The position numbers and the translations under genes were made by a program. From the NCBI RefSeq assembly GCF_003989135.1, contig NZ_RYZZ01000018.1, positions 16,596-80,595 of the forward strand: a stretch of DNA of 64,000 bases, read 5' to 3'. This document shows, in pieces, positions 1 through 7,823 of this stretch. Position 1 is the first letter of the stretch. Every line of letters begins with the position of its first letter. The notes under the pieces are model-generated. The model saw nothing but the letters and a program-made list of their open reading frames with translations, made no database searches and was not told the DNA's origin. This stretch comes from Peribacillus cavernae (GTDB taxonomy: Bacteria; Bacillota; Bacilli; Bacillales; DSM-1321).

Positions 1-311
1 GTAGAGGGCGACCAAGAGGCACGACGATAAGGGAAAAATCCCGAATTGTAAACAACTGCTTGTAAATGATAAAGGGATCCTGTTTGTTATTGATACCCAT
101 GAAGCTTATGAAAGGGCCAAAATTTTACTAATAGGTATGATTTGTTGCCACGGCATAGCTGTGGTTTTTATCGTTCCCCGAGAGAAGACTCCCCACTTCA
201 AGGAATGTGGCGTAGCCCAATGAGTGAGTGGGAGATGAATGTCGGTGCCAAAACCTTCCTCATTATGTTATAATGGGAACAAACATTCCTTTCGGGAGTG
301 AGGTGAATTTC
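1..311. other. Left flank and left end of IS605-type element
   Basis: No complete gene is visible here. A short open frame runs to about 228 without a start or a recognisable family, and may be the tail of a gene interrupted by the element. A perfect hairpin with one G-U pair (CCACGGC, loop ATA, GCTGTGG) sits at 148-164 and is followed by T residues. It is a candidate left-end hairpin of an IS200/IS605 element. The stretch 183-235 can also fold and leads into the ribosome binding site of the tnpB remnant. The exact left boundary of the element cannot be fixed without a homologous empty site. Confidence 0.4.
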
Positions 312-1152
312 ATGATTGTTAACAAAGCATATAAATTTCGTATATACCCTAATCAACATCAAACTGAGCTTATTAACAAAATCATTGGCTGTTCAAGGTT
401 TGTATTTAATTTCTTTCTTAATAAGCAAAAAGATAAAGATGCTTATTGGCATGTTTGTGAAGAAATGAAACAGAATGGCCAGCTTCCAACCAACAATTGG
501 AAAGGTGAGTATCTAAACAAATATGAAACAGTGAAAGCACTCCCTGAACTAAAAAAGAACTATTCGTTTCTAGAAGAAGTGGATAGCATTGCCTTGCAGA
601 AATCTGTTGAAAACTTAGCGGATGCCTATAGCAGATACTACAAAAAACAAAACAAACAACCCCGCTTTAAATCGAAAAAGAACCCTGTCCAGTCTTACAC
701 TACGAAGCATACAAATGGAAATATCCCTGTGATAGATCATCATATCAAATTGCCAAAGTTAGGTCTTGTACGTTTTGCTAAAAGTCGTGAAGTACGAGGA
801 CGCATTATGAGTGCAACCATTAGACACAACCCTTCCGGCAAATATTTTGTTTCATTAGCAACCGAAACAGAAGTAGCCGATTTGCCTAAAACCAAGGGCA
901 CAATTCAAAACAATGATGGCATACAAAGCGAACTGGTATGGCAAACAAATCGTTACTGTTGCGAAGAACTTTCCTTCTAGTCAACTGTGTTCTAGCTGTG
1001 GCTACATACACAAAGACGTTAAACATCTCGGATTACGCGAATGGAAATGTCCTTCTTGTGGGACTCATCATAATCGAGATGTTAACGCAGGACAAAACCT
1101 TAAAAATGAAGCCATAAGGCTTCTAACCGTAGGGACTACGGGGATAGCCTAA
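312..1152 (+). pseudogene. tnpB: TnpB (IS200/IS605 OrfB) with RuvC core deleted and frameshift
   Basis: TnpB is an RNA-guided RuvC-type nuclease of IS200/IS605 and IS607 elements. The start ATG at 312 follows GGAGTGAGGTG. The N-terminal wedge/REC part reads well from VNKAYKFRIYPN to about nucleotide 905. Reading then jumps to another frame (913-1152) encoding [11 protein letters not shown], a zinc ribbon (CSSCGY and CPSCGTHH) and the last RuvC motif (NRDVNAG). The roughly 100 residues that normally carry the RuvC-I Asp and RuvC-II Glu are missing at the junction, so both a deletion and a frameshift are present and nuclease activity is not expected. The zinc ribbon and right end are well preserved, which suggests a fairly recent event. 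Confidence 0.85.
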
Positions 1153-1188
1153 TCAATAACTGGTGGATGCACTGGTGTTCTTAGGAAT

Positions 1189-1227
1189 CCCCCGCTTCAA
1201 TCGGACCGAAAAGTCGATAAGCGGGGG
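1189..1227 (+). repeat. Right-end hairpin of the IS605-type element
   Basis: CCCCCGCTT (1189-1197) and AAGCGGGGG (1219-1227) form a perfect 9-bp stem around a 21-nt loop, just after the tnpB stop. In this family the right end serves as transposase binding structure and as the 3' scaffold of the guide RNA. The guide would begin near TTCAATTG at 1231. Confidence 0.65.
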
Positions 1228-1248
1228 TAGTTCAATTGCTCTCCGCCT

Positions 1249-1409
1249 GTAACATGAATGAAATAATATTATTCACACCAGGCATCAGTTGTCCACATTT
1301 CTTCTGAATGTTTCAAAATTACTTATTTATGATACGAAAATATGATTTGCAGCTCGTAACAGGAATGAAATAAAGTTATCCCCTGGACCCGTCAGTTGTC
1401 CACAATTTT
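1249..1409. repeat. Two diverged direct repeats of about 52 nt upstream of the recombinase
   Basis: Copy A (1249-1300) and copy B (1356-1409) start with GTAACAtGAATGAAATAA and GTAACAgGAATGAAATAA and both end in CAGTTGTCCACA plus T-rich sequence. They are spaced about 107 nt apart in the same orientation and lie 165-325 nt ahead of a serine recombinase gene. Possible roles are subsites of a resolution site or relics of two related insertions. No coding potential is seen in 1236-1573. Confidence 0.55.
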
Positions 1410-1573
1410 GCTTTTTATCTAAAAATCATATAATTTAGATACAAAATTAGGAGTATTGTACTAAAAATATAATATTGTCTCAAAAATATATCTTTTTATT
1501 GTAAATGTAAATGTGCGAGACATATTTATGATACATTTTAAGTAATTGATAATATATGGAAGGAGGAGAGGTA

Positions 1574-2131
1574 ATGGCTAAGCTGGGTTATGCGAGAGCC
1601 TCTACAGGTAAACAAACTCTGGATAAACAGATAAGTTTTCTTACCGAAAGTGGATGCTACAAGATTTTTACTGACATACAAAACAACACAGAAAAAGAAG
1701 GATTAAAAGCAATGCTGGAATACGCAAGAGAAGGAGACATTGTAATCGTATACAAACTTGATAGACTAGCAAAAAGCATCCAAGATCTCCATCGAATAAC
1801 AAATGAGCTGAAGGAGAGAGAAATTGATCTTATTTCCTTAACACAAAACATTGATACCTCGGCTGAAAGGGGCGGAATGGTCTTTCATATGATTGAAGTT
1901 TGCGCAGAATTCGAAAGGGAGCTAATCGTTGAAAGGATAAAAGCGGGAATCGAAAACGCGAGAGAAAAGGGAGTTAAGCTAGGAAGGAAAGAAGCTAACA
2001 GACTCCTTAAGGAAAAGGCTTATGAATTGTATCGTTCAGGAGAATATACCATGAAGGAGATTACTCAAGCAACGGGTTTAGCACGGGCGACCATTTATAG
2101 ATATATAGAACAAAAGAAGTCCATTGAATGA
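1574..2131 (+). CDS. Serine recombinase (resolvase/invertase family)
   Basis: This 185-residue protein has the length of Tn3-type resolvases and Pin-type invertases, which cut and rejoin DNA through a serine-phosphate intermediate. The N-terminal catalytic domain shows YARAST with the nucleophilic Ser near residue 10, the DRLAKS motif (usual DRLxRS) near residue 66 and a hydrophobic helix E region around ERELIVERI. The C-terminal 45 residues form a Hin-like helix-turn-helix (YTMKEITQATGLARATIYRYI). The ATG at 1574 follows AAGGAGGAGAGG. An upstream in-frame ATG at 1556 lacks such a site. No transposase accompanies it, so it is probably left from a transposon or plasmid. The gene looks intact. 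Confidence 0.88.
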   Translation: MAKLGYARASTGKQTLDKQISFLTESGCYKIFTDIQNNTEKEGLKAMLEYAREGDIVIVYKLDRLAKSIQDLHRITNELKEREIDLISLTQNIDTSAERGGMVFHMIEVCAEFERELIVERIKAGIENAREKGVKLGRKEANRLLKEKAYELYRSGEYTMKEITQATGLARATIYRYIEQKKSIE

Positions 2132-2215
2132 ATCGTGACCTGTTTAGTGAATCGTATATAGTGCGCAGGTGAATTAAAATGTACAATTTCTCTAAAAGTC
2201 ACTTTGGATTCGGCC

Positions 2216-2383
2216 CTATAAGATAACACAAGATTGTCCATGTAGCATGTAGTCAATAAAACCACGGAAAACATCTATATTAATCTCATTAGCGGATATA
2301 TCTTCAACAACATACTTATTAAGGTACTCAAAGTTAGTGTAGTAATCAGTAATAGTTCTGGATGCAAGTTCCTCTTCCTTGGA
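2216..2383 (-). pseudogene. Tyrosine recombinase/integrase N-terminal fragment
   Basis: Read on the minus strand the stretch gives KEEELASRTITDYYTNFEYLNKYV and continues for about 55 residues to a stop at 2216. The helical pattern is that of the SAM-like core-binding domain of phage and Xer-type integrases. No catalytic domain follows and no start codon with a ribosome binding site belongs to it. The open frame extends upstream only by running through the tRNA-Sec gene. It starts right next to the 3' end of that tRNA, the usual place for an integrase gene of an element inserted in a tRNA. The family call rests on pattern only. Confidence 0.5.
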
Positions 2384-2404
2384 AACCCTTATATTATAAG
2401 GGTT
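2384..2404 (-). terminator. Hairpin abutting tRNA-Sec 3' end
   Basis: AACCCTTAT and ATAAGGGTT form a perfect 9-bp stem with a 3-nt loop immediately after the CCA of tRNA-Sec on the minus strand. There is no U tract, so it may act in 3' processing or as a weak terminator. Confidence 0.4.
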
Positions 2405-2500
2405 GGCGGGACCGTGTGGGAATCGAACCCACCAGAGACTGCACGAGCCTCTCACGCGGTTTTGAAGACCGAGGAGCGCACCAGCTACCCTTCCGACCCC
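2404..2500 (-). tRNA. selC: tRNA-Sec (anticodon TCA)
   Basis: Selenocysteine tRNA decodes UGA after SelA converts its seryl group and SelB delivers it. On the minus strand the gene begins GGGGTCGG and ends CGGTCCCGCCA with CCA encoded. The anticodon arm is CGGT-CTTCAAA-ACCG, giving anticodon TCA at 2463-2465. The T arm is GTGGG-TTCGATT-CCCAC. A long variable arm (about GAGAGGCTCGTGCAGTCTCT) and a total of 97 nt fit the oversized bacterial tRNA-Sec. The acceptor stem has G-U pairs and one G-A mismatch at its base. It lies upstream of the sel genes but on the opposite strand, with its own promoter. Confidence 0.93.
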
Positions 2501-2521
2501 GTATTCGTAGAGACCTTTTCT

Positions 2522-2550
2522 ATTATATAGATGCAAAATGGAAATATCAA
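2522..2550 (-). promoter_or_regulatory. Sigma-A-type promoter of tRNA-Sec
   Basis: On the minus strand TTGATA and TATAAT are separated by 17 nt, with the -10 ending 21 nt before the tRNA 5' end. This is a near-consensus vegetative promoter. Confidence 0.75.
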
Positions 2551-2712
2551 CAGGTAAGCTTTAACGAGTGCCAGGAAGCAGGAAACTTCAGCCTAAACCC
2601 TTGGCAATCTCTATCTAAATATAGAGGGAAAGTAGATTATTTCCTTGAAAAAGGAAGTATATCAAGTCTATAATAAACATAATTGTAATCATATTAAATT
2701 GGGGTGAACGCC

Positions 2713-3141
2713 ATGCTGGGTGGCTGGTTTTTATGGTTTATCCTTTTTTGGATAGTGGTATTGATTTCCTTGTTTGCGATTGGCGGCTTTTTTATGTTCA
2801 GGAAGTTTCTTAAAAGGCTGCCAAAGGAAGATGGGAAATCCGATATGGATTGGGAAGAACATTATGTGGGGGAGACAAGGGATCTTTGGCCGGCTGATCA
2901 AAAAGAGCTGCTTGAAGATTTGGTGAGCCCTGTTCCTGAATTGTTCAGAGATGTAGCCCGTCAAAAAATTGCCGGTAAAATCGGGGCATTGGCTGTGGAT
3001 GAAAAGGTTTCTTCGATAACCGAGGATCTGGTCATCAGGGGTTATATTATGGCAACTCCAAAGCGCGACCATAAATTTTTGCGAAAAAAACTTACGGAAA
3101 GACAAGTGAATATGACTCCGTATGAGCATCTTTTCAATTAA
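2713..3141 (+). CDS. yneK: YneK-like DUF2621 membrane protein
   Basis: This protein of about 142 residues has one N-terminal transmembrane helix (residues 3-25, Trp/Phe/Ile rich) followed by a charged cytoplasmic domain with WEEHYVGETRDLWPADQKELLE and a conserved-looking C-terminal part. It resembles the Bacillus DUF2621/YneK family, of unknown function. The ATG at 2713 is preferred because GGGGTG precedes it by 7 nt. A GTG at 2704 would overlap that site. It marks the left edge of the conserved yneK-parC block. A terminator follows directly. Confidence 0.7.
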   Translation: MLGGWFLWFILFWIVVLISLFAIGGFFMFRKFLKRLPKEDGKSDMDWEEHYVGETRDLWPADQKELLEDLVSPVPELFRDVARQKIAGKIGALAVDEKVSSITEDLVIRGYIMATPKRDHKFLRKKLTERQVNMTPYEHLFN

Positions 3142-3146
3142 AGATA

Positions 3147-3182
3147 AAAAAGGCAGATCAGCTATTCGGTCTGTCTTTTTTT
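3147..3182 (+). terminator. Rho-independent terminator after yneK
   Basis: AAAGGCAGA pairs with TCTGTCTTT (one G-U), followed by a run of eight T residues at about 3174-3182. Confidence 0.8.
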
Positions 3183-3369
3183 TGGTAACAATTACTGGAC
3201 GTATGTACGGAATCTCGTGAAAGTGATATCTTTTATAACACGAGTCCACTCCATAGCTCATACCGGCAAGAAACATGCTATAATCGTTCCAGCAGCAAGC
3301 TTTCAAGCGGTGCACTTTCTGACAAACAGCCGCTTGCGAAAAACGATAGCTGAAATGAGGGACCTTAAG

Positions 3370-4179
3370 ATGCCAGTGAAAAGAATCGGGATCGATGCAG
3401 GCAGTTCGCTTTTAAAAATGGCTTATTTTGAAGAAGAAAAGCTTCATGTGAAAACCTATTCCTACGATGACCTTCCTTCGCTTATTCAGTGGCTTTCGAT
3501 CATCGCCCCGGAGGCCATTGTTTGTGTTACAGGCGGAAAAAGCACTCTTGTTCATGAAAAGGTCAAATCTCCTGTTAAAGAAATCGCTGAATTTGAGGCC
3601 ACGGCGCAAGGGGCCGCCTTTCTGCTGAAACAGGAAGCTAAACAATCATTAAACCGTTGCATTCTTGTGAATGTTGGAACTGGAACCTCTCTTTATTTGC
3701 TTACAAATGATGCTGCTGAGAGGATTATCGGCACCGGTGTGGGCGGCGGGACATTACTTGGGTTAGCCTATTTGCTTACAGGAACAGATCAATTTAGAGA
3801 CATTGTTTCCCTTGCCGAAGAGGGAAAACGTTCTAAATTGGACCTTCTGGTTAAAGATATATATGAACCATTAGAACCCCCGATTCCGGGATATTTTACA
3901 GCAAGTAACTTTGGGAAGGCCGCGGGCTTAAGTGCTTCCAAACCAGAGGATATGTTGGCGGCTGTAACCGGCATGATTGCGGAAACAGTTATGCTGATGG
4001 CTGTGCAGGCTGCCGGTAGCCATCAGGTAAAGGATATCGTTTACTTTGGAGGCGCGGTAGCCGGAAATCGACCGCTTCGATCGCTGCTTTTCGAGGCTAC
4101 GGAAGCTTTTGGCTGCACGCCGCTTTTCCTTGAAAAAGGTGAATATAGCGGGGCTGTGGGAGCGCTTCTTCATCAATAA
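3370..4179 (+). CDS. coaW: Type II pantothenate kinase
   Basis: It phosphorylates pantothenate, the first step of coenzyme A synthesis. The 269-residue protein starts with the ASKHA-type phosphate loop RIGIDAGSSLLKMAYF, followed by a second nucleotide-binding motif NVGTGTSLYLL (residue ~100) and TGVGGGTLLGLAYLLTG, then GGAVAGNRPLRSLL near the C terminus. The size and motifs match staphylococcal CoaW rather than CoaA or CoaX. The ATG at 3370 follows ATGAGGG with 8-9 nt spacing. The longer open frame upstream lacks family similarity. It lies 30 nt before selB and may be co-transcribed. B. subtilis, as far as known, lacks a coaW at this position. Confidence 0.85.
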   Translation: MPVKRIGIDAGSSLLKMAYFEEEKLHVKTYSYDDLPSLIQWLSIIAPEAIVCVTGGKSTLVHEKVKSPVKEIAEFEATAQGAAFLLKQEAKQSLNRCILVNVGTGTSLYLLTNDAAERIIGTGVGGGTLLGLAYLLTGTDQFRDIVSLAEEGKRSKLDLLVKDIYEPLEPPIPGYFTASNFGKAAGLSASKPEDMLAAVTGMIAETVMLMAVQAAGSHQVKDIVYFGGAVAGNRPLRSLLFEATEAFGCTPLFLEKGEYSGAVGALLHQ

Positions 4180-4209
4180 TCAGTTTTTTAAAATAAAAGG
4201 GTGTCCTTC

Positions 4210-6087
4210 ATGAAAAAGCATTTTACAATTGGAATGGCCGGGCATATTGACCACGGCAAAACGTCGCTAACAAAAGCGTTGACCAATGTGGATACTGACC
4301 GTTTAAAAGAAGAAAAAGAAAGACAAATATCGATTGAACCGGGGTTTGCCCCTCTTTATGAAAATGAAGAAATGCAGGTATCGGTCATTGATGTCCCCGG
4401 ACATGAACGATTTATCCGGCAGATGATTGCAGGAGTGGCCGGCATTGATTTAGTTGTCCTTGTAGTCGCAGCTGATGAAGGGGTCATGCCACAAACAAAA
4501 GAACACCTGCAGATATTGGACTTTTTAGGGATCAAAAAAGGGATTGTCGCCATTTCTAAAATCGACAAAGTAGAAGCGGACTTTCTTGCTTTGGTTAAGG
4601 AAGAGATTATGCTCGAGCTGGAGGATAGCATTTTTAAAATGGCTCCTGTGGTTATGGTCGACAGTTTATCTCAAAAGGGAATAGACGAAGTACGAGAGCT
4701 AATCCTTTCAGAGCTGGCGGGCCTCGAATCCCGGGATACAAAGGGACCGTTCAGGCTGCCGATCGACCAGGTGTTCACCGTAAAAGGGCAGGGAACGGTT
4801 GTCCGGGGAACGGTTTATGAAGGCTCGGTGGAAGAGGGGAAATCCTTATTGATCCTACCGCATCATATTGAGACGAAAGCACGCCAGCTACAGGTTCATC
4901 ACAAGCCTGCAAAACAGGCATTCGCAGGCCAGCGGGCCGCGCTCAATCTCTCAAGTGTTGCTAAAGAGGAGATCCAACGGGGAGATGTCCTTGTATCTTC
5001 TGAGCATTTCAACGTTACTAAATGTCTGGACGTTTCGCTGAGGATAACGGGTGATCTGGAGCATATGGTCAAACAAAGAATGCCGATTAAATGCCATATT
5101 GGCACCTCAGAGGTCATGGGACGGATTGTCTTTTTTGACAGAAATGAAATTAGTTCAGTAACCGGGGAGATTTTGTGCCAGCTGCGCTTGGAGGAAGAAA
5201 TCGTAACCAAACGGGGCGATCGCTTTATTTTGCGCCGTCCTAGCCCCCCGGAAACGATTGGCGGCGGCTGGGTCATTGATCCGCAAGGCGATAAATACAG
5301 ATTCGGAATGAAAACGATTGAAGAGCTGGCCAGGAAAAAAGAAGGAAAACCGGAGGAACGGATTATCTCTGCAATGGTCGAATCAAAGGGTCTTTCCATT
5401 ACCGAATTAATGACGCGCACTTCCCTTGACGAAGCAGAAATCATCCAGGTTTTAGATCAACCGGAATTCGTCTCCTATGCCCGGGACCAGTACACTACTG
5501 GGAGAGAAATCGAAAGCCTTACAGAAGGAATGTATGACCGGCTGTCGGAATATCAGCTGGCAAACCCGATGAGGAAGGGGATTAACAAGGCAGAGATCAT
5601 TCAGGGTCTCCATGCTGTTTTCCCGAAAGCGTTGCTTGAATTTGTATTAAGGCTGGGTGAAGAAAAAGGGACCTGGAAACGAAACGGGCAATTTTTCGCT
5701 ACGGCTGATTTTACTCCTTCTGTTCCGAAAAACTGGAGCAAGCGGGTGGAAGGAATGCTTCAGGCGATTAAGCAGGACCGGCTTCAAGTTCGTTATTTAG
5801 AAAATTACTTGCATGATGCCGGCATTCCGGAAACGATCCGTCCAGAATTAACCTATTTTCTGGTGGAACAAAAGCTGCTAATGCCGCTCGATGATAGATT
5901 CTATCTCTCTGCCGATATGTTCTCTGAAGCTGTGGATAATCTTAAGGAACATACAGAAGGTTCTTTCGAGGTGAGCGATGCTAAAGCGGTATTGGGGCTG
6001 TCACGGAAATACATGATCCCCTTCCTGGAGCGGCTTGATATGGAAAAGGTGACCCGCCGCGAAGGAAACAAGAGAATATGGCTTTAA
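4210..6087 (+). CDS. selB: Selenocysteine-specific elongation factor SelB
   Basis: SelB is a GTPase that carries Sec-tRNA-Sec to the ribosome and binds the SECIS hairpin of the mRNA. The 625-residue protein shows the G1 loop GHIDHGKT at residues ~11-18, the switch/G3 motif DVPGHERF and G4-like SKID, then two beta-barrel domains. The C-terminal ~250 residues are winged-helix repeats ending in KRIWL, which in known SelB proteins bind SECIS RNA. The ATG at 4210 has AAAGGGTG 6-7 nt upstream. It forms a tail-to-tail pair with selD, sharing the bidirectional terminator at 6091-6126. Length is typical of the family. Confidence 0.95.
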   Translation: MKKHFTIGMAGHIDHGKTSLTKALTNVDTDRLKEEKERQISIEPGFAPLYENEEMQVSVIDVPGHERFIRQMIAGVAGIDLVVLVVAADEGVMPQTKEHLQILDFLGIKKGIVAISKIDKVEADFLALVKEEIMLELEDSIFKMAPVVMVDSLSQKGIDEVRELILSELAGLESRDTKGPFRLPIDQVFTVKGQGTVVRGTVYEGSVEEGKSLLILPHHIETKARQLQVHHKPAKQAFAGQRAALNLSSVAKEEIQRGDVLVSSEHFNVTKCLDVSLRITGDLEHMVKQRMPIKCHIGTSEVMGRIVFFDRNEISSVTGEILCQLRLEEEIVTKRGDRFILRRPSPPETIGGGWVIDPQGDKYRFGMKTIEELARKKEGKPEERIISAMVESKGLSITELMTRTSLDEAEIIQVLDQPEFVSYARDQYTTGREIESLTEGMYDRLSEYQLANPMRKGINKAEIIQGLHAVFPKALLEFVLRLGEEKGTWKRNGQFFATADFTPSVPKNWSKRVEGMLQAIKQDRLQVRYLENYLHDAGIPETIRPELTYFLVEQKLLMPLDDRFYLSADMFSEAVDNLKEHTEGSFEVSDAKAVLGLSRKYMIPFLERLDMEKVTRREGNKRIWL

Positions 6088-6090
6088 AGA

Positions 6091-6126
6091 GAAAATCCGT
6101 TTGACACAAAGGTCAAACGGATTTTC
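6091..6126. terminator. Bidirectional terminator between selB and selD
   Basis: A perfect 15-bp stem (GAAAATCCGTTTGAC with GTCAAACGGATTTTC, loop ACAAAG) lies between the converging selB and selD stops. A/T-rich arms give U-rich 3' ends on both strands. Confidence 0.85.
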
Positions 6127-6129
6127 TGT

Positions 6130-7182
6130 TTATCGGACAGATATCGTTTTTTCTCTTTTTTTCGTTACAGCCCCAACAATAGAAGCATGCTGTAATCCTG
6201 CTTCATGCAATCTAGCGACGAATTCGTTTGCTTCGCTTTCCGGAATGCTTACGAGCAACCCGCCGGAAGTGACTGCATCGCAAAGGATTAATTGTTCGTC
6301 AAGAGGCATGTTTTCTGGATATAAAACAGTATCAGAAAGCCAGGAATGGTTGGATTTTGTACCGCCAGGAATCACTCCTTCTGCGGCAAGCTTGCGGGTG
6401 CCGTCCAATAAAGGAACCTTGTCACTGAAAATCTCAATGCTAACACCGCTGCCTCCAGCCATCTCACTTGCATGTCCCAATAAACCGAAACCTGTTACAT
6501 CCGTAACAGCATTGGGGTGAAACGGCAGTAGACTTTCTGCGGCAAGCTTATTCAACATCGCCATCGTTTCAGTAACTGCTTTTTCCTGTTCTAGACTGAC
6601 AACATTGCGCTTAATGCCAGTAGTTAGGATTCCGACACCTATTGGTTTGGTAAGGACGAGCAGGTCGCCCGGTTTGGAGCCGATATTTTTCCAAATCTTA
6701 TCAGGGTGGACAATGCCTGTAACCGATAAGCCAAACTTTGGCTCCTGGTCATCGATCGAATGGCCGCCCACAGTGATCGCACCGGCTTCTGCGACTTTAT
6801 CCTGTGCCCCCTTAAGGATTTCGGCGAGCATTTCGCCTCCAAGTTTTTTAATCGGAAAACCGACAATGTTTAGCACGGTTTTTGGTTCTCCGCCCATGGC
6901 ATAAACGTCGCTCAAGGAATTTGCAGCGGCTATTTGGCCGAACATATATGGATCATCCACAATCGGAGTAAAAAAGTCGACAGTCTGGATAAGGGCGATT
7001 TCATCGGTCAATTGATAAACTCCTGCATCATCTGCGGTTTCGTTACCTACCAGCAGCTCAGGAACAGAATTCTGTTTTGGTAAGAGACGCAAAACTTGCG
7101 TCAGGTCCTCGGGACCAATTTTGCAGCCTCAACCAGCTTTCGTCGACATAGCTGTAAGCCGAATTTTTTCACGGTCTGTCAT
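6130..7182 (-). CDS. selD: Selenide, water dikinase SelD, itself a selenoprotein
   Basis: SelD makes monoselenophosphate from selenide and ATP. The protein starts at ATG 7182 (GGAGGTGGAG just upstream) and reads MTDREKIRLTAMSTKAG, then UGA at 7129-7131 (codon 18), then GCKIGPEDL. This matches the SelD active-site motif G-[C/U]-G-C-K, so the UGA is selenocysteine. Without readthrough the frame would appear to begin at 7092. Downstream come the metal/ATP motifs DDAGVY and QTVDFFTP, the glycine-rich SLSDVYAMGG and TDVTGFGLLGH. Total is 350 residues, the family length. Two hairpins follow the UGA. Its synthesis therefore depends on selB, selA and tRNA-Sec nearby, giving autocatalytic dependence on selenium. 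Confidence 0.95.
7086..7131 (-). promoter_or_regulatory. Sec UGA codon of selD and candidate SECIS element
   Basis: On the minus strand the UGA at 7131-7129 is followed by GGTCC-CGA-GGACC (7116-7104) and then a perfect 7-bp stem GACGCAA-GTT-TTGCGTC (7102-7086). The second hairpin has a G-U-U loop starting about 33 nt after the UGA. Bacterial SECIS elements usually place a G in the first loop positions 16-37 nt after the UGA. Which hairpin SelB reads is inference. Confidence 0.65.
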
Positions 7183-7298
7183 TGTTTTCTCCACCTCCAT
7201 CCTTCTTAGTATAATTCATTTTTTTATTTACACGCCAGGGATAAGCTATTTATTTATATGATAAATGGATTTAAGCGACATGGAAATGGTCAAATTAA

Positions 7299-7325
7299 AA
7301 AAAGGACGATTGATTCATCCTTTGG
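7299..7325 (-). terminator. Terminator overlapping the end of cotM
   Basis: On the minus strand AAAGGA, an 11-nt loop including the stop codon, TCCTTT and a T run form a short terminator hairpin. Confidence 0.55.
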
Positions 7326-7719
7326 AATTGCAGATAATAATCATTTCCTTTTTTGGTGGACCTGCATCGGATATTTTGGAAATCTTGATTTCCAAAATAT
7401 CATTACTGAATCCGGCGATTATTTTTTTATTATTGATTGAAAAAGGAAAGGGAACCGTGCGTTCCATAGGAGCTTTGTTCTGTATCTTAGGAAAGGCAGC
7501 GATGATCAATTGTTCGTTATTGACTTTTATGTGAATTTTTTCAGGTTTAGTCTCATCAAATAAAGCTTCAACCACGTATTCTTCATCGCACTCATATAGG
7601 TCCACTCTAAACGTAAGCTGATCGAGTAAACTGGTGTTGGGGTCAAGAAAATAATTTTCCATAAACTTGTCAAATTTGCCTGTTTCCGGATTGCTATCTT
7701 TATGATAATCGTTCGACAT
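7315..7719 (-). CDS. cotM: CotM-like alpha-crystallin/Hsp20-family spore coat protein
   Basis: The 134-residue protein has an acidic N terminus (KFDKFMENYFLDPNTSLLDQ) followed by a beta-sandwich pattern of the alpha-crystallin fold (VDLYECDEEYVVEALF, IHIKVNNEQLIIAAF, VPFPFSIN, ILEIKISK). The N-terminal and strand pattern resemble B. subtilis CotM, an outer spore coat protein, and the gene lies between yneK and sspP exactly where cotM sits there. Here it is wedged between selD and selA, both inserted relative to that order. The gene ends inside a hairpin terminator. No C-terminal IXI tail typical of heat-shock Hsp20 is obvious, which fits a coat role. Confidence 0.7.
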   Translation of the reverse strand: MSNDYHKDSNPETGKFDKFMENYFLDPNTSLLDQLTFRVDLYECDEEYVVEALFDETKPEKIHIKVNNEQLIIAAFPKIQNKAPMERTVPFPFSINNKKIIAGFSNDILEIKISKISDAGPPKKEMIIICNSKG

Positions 7720-7823
7720 CGTAAAACCTCCATACGCCTTTGTTCTATTTTATGTATTTCCCGCAATTTAGTGAAAATGATATAATGGATAATCAAACCT
7801 ATTAACATATAGGAGGGACCTGT

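Larger units (their letters stand above)
148..1235 (+). mobile_element. Degenerate IS200/IS605-family element (tnpB only)
   Basis: A tnpB-like remnant is bracketed by end hairpins. The left candidate is at 148-164. The right end is a 9-bp perfect stem (CCCCCGCTT at 1189-1197 with AAGCGGGGG at 1219-1227) followed by TAGTTCAA, which resembles right ends of IS1341/IS605-type elements. No Y1 transposase (tnpA) is present, so mobilisation would need one in trans. The right end would also encode the 3' end of a reRNA/omegaRNA in an active relative. Boundaries are approximate. Confidence 0.6.

Noticed and set aside
1249..1409. CRISPR or reRNA array
   Set aside because: Only two diverged repeats with one spacer and no Cas genes.
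2362..2673. Plus-strand open frame across tRNA-Sec
   Set aside because: It reads the antisense of the tRNA and of its promoter, with no ribosome binding site or family.
6101..6520. Plus-strand open frame opposite selD
   Set aside because: It mirrors the selD coding strand and has no start signal.
7092..7182. selD could be read as a shorter gene starting at 7092 with an upstream stop
   Set aside because: The upstream UGA falls exactly in the conserved GCG-type motif, a good ribosome binding site lies at 7192, and tRNA-Sec, selA and selB are present, so the UGA is Sec.
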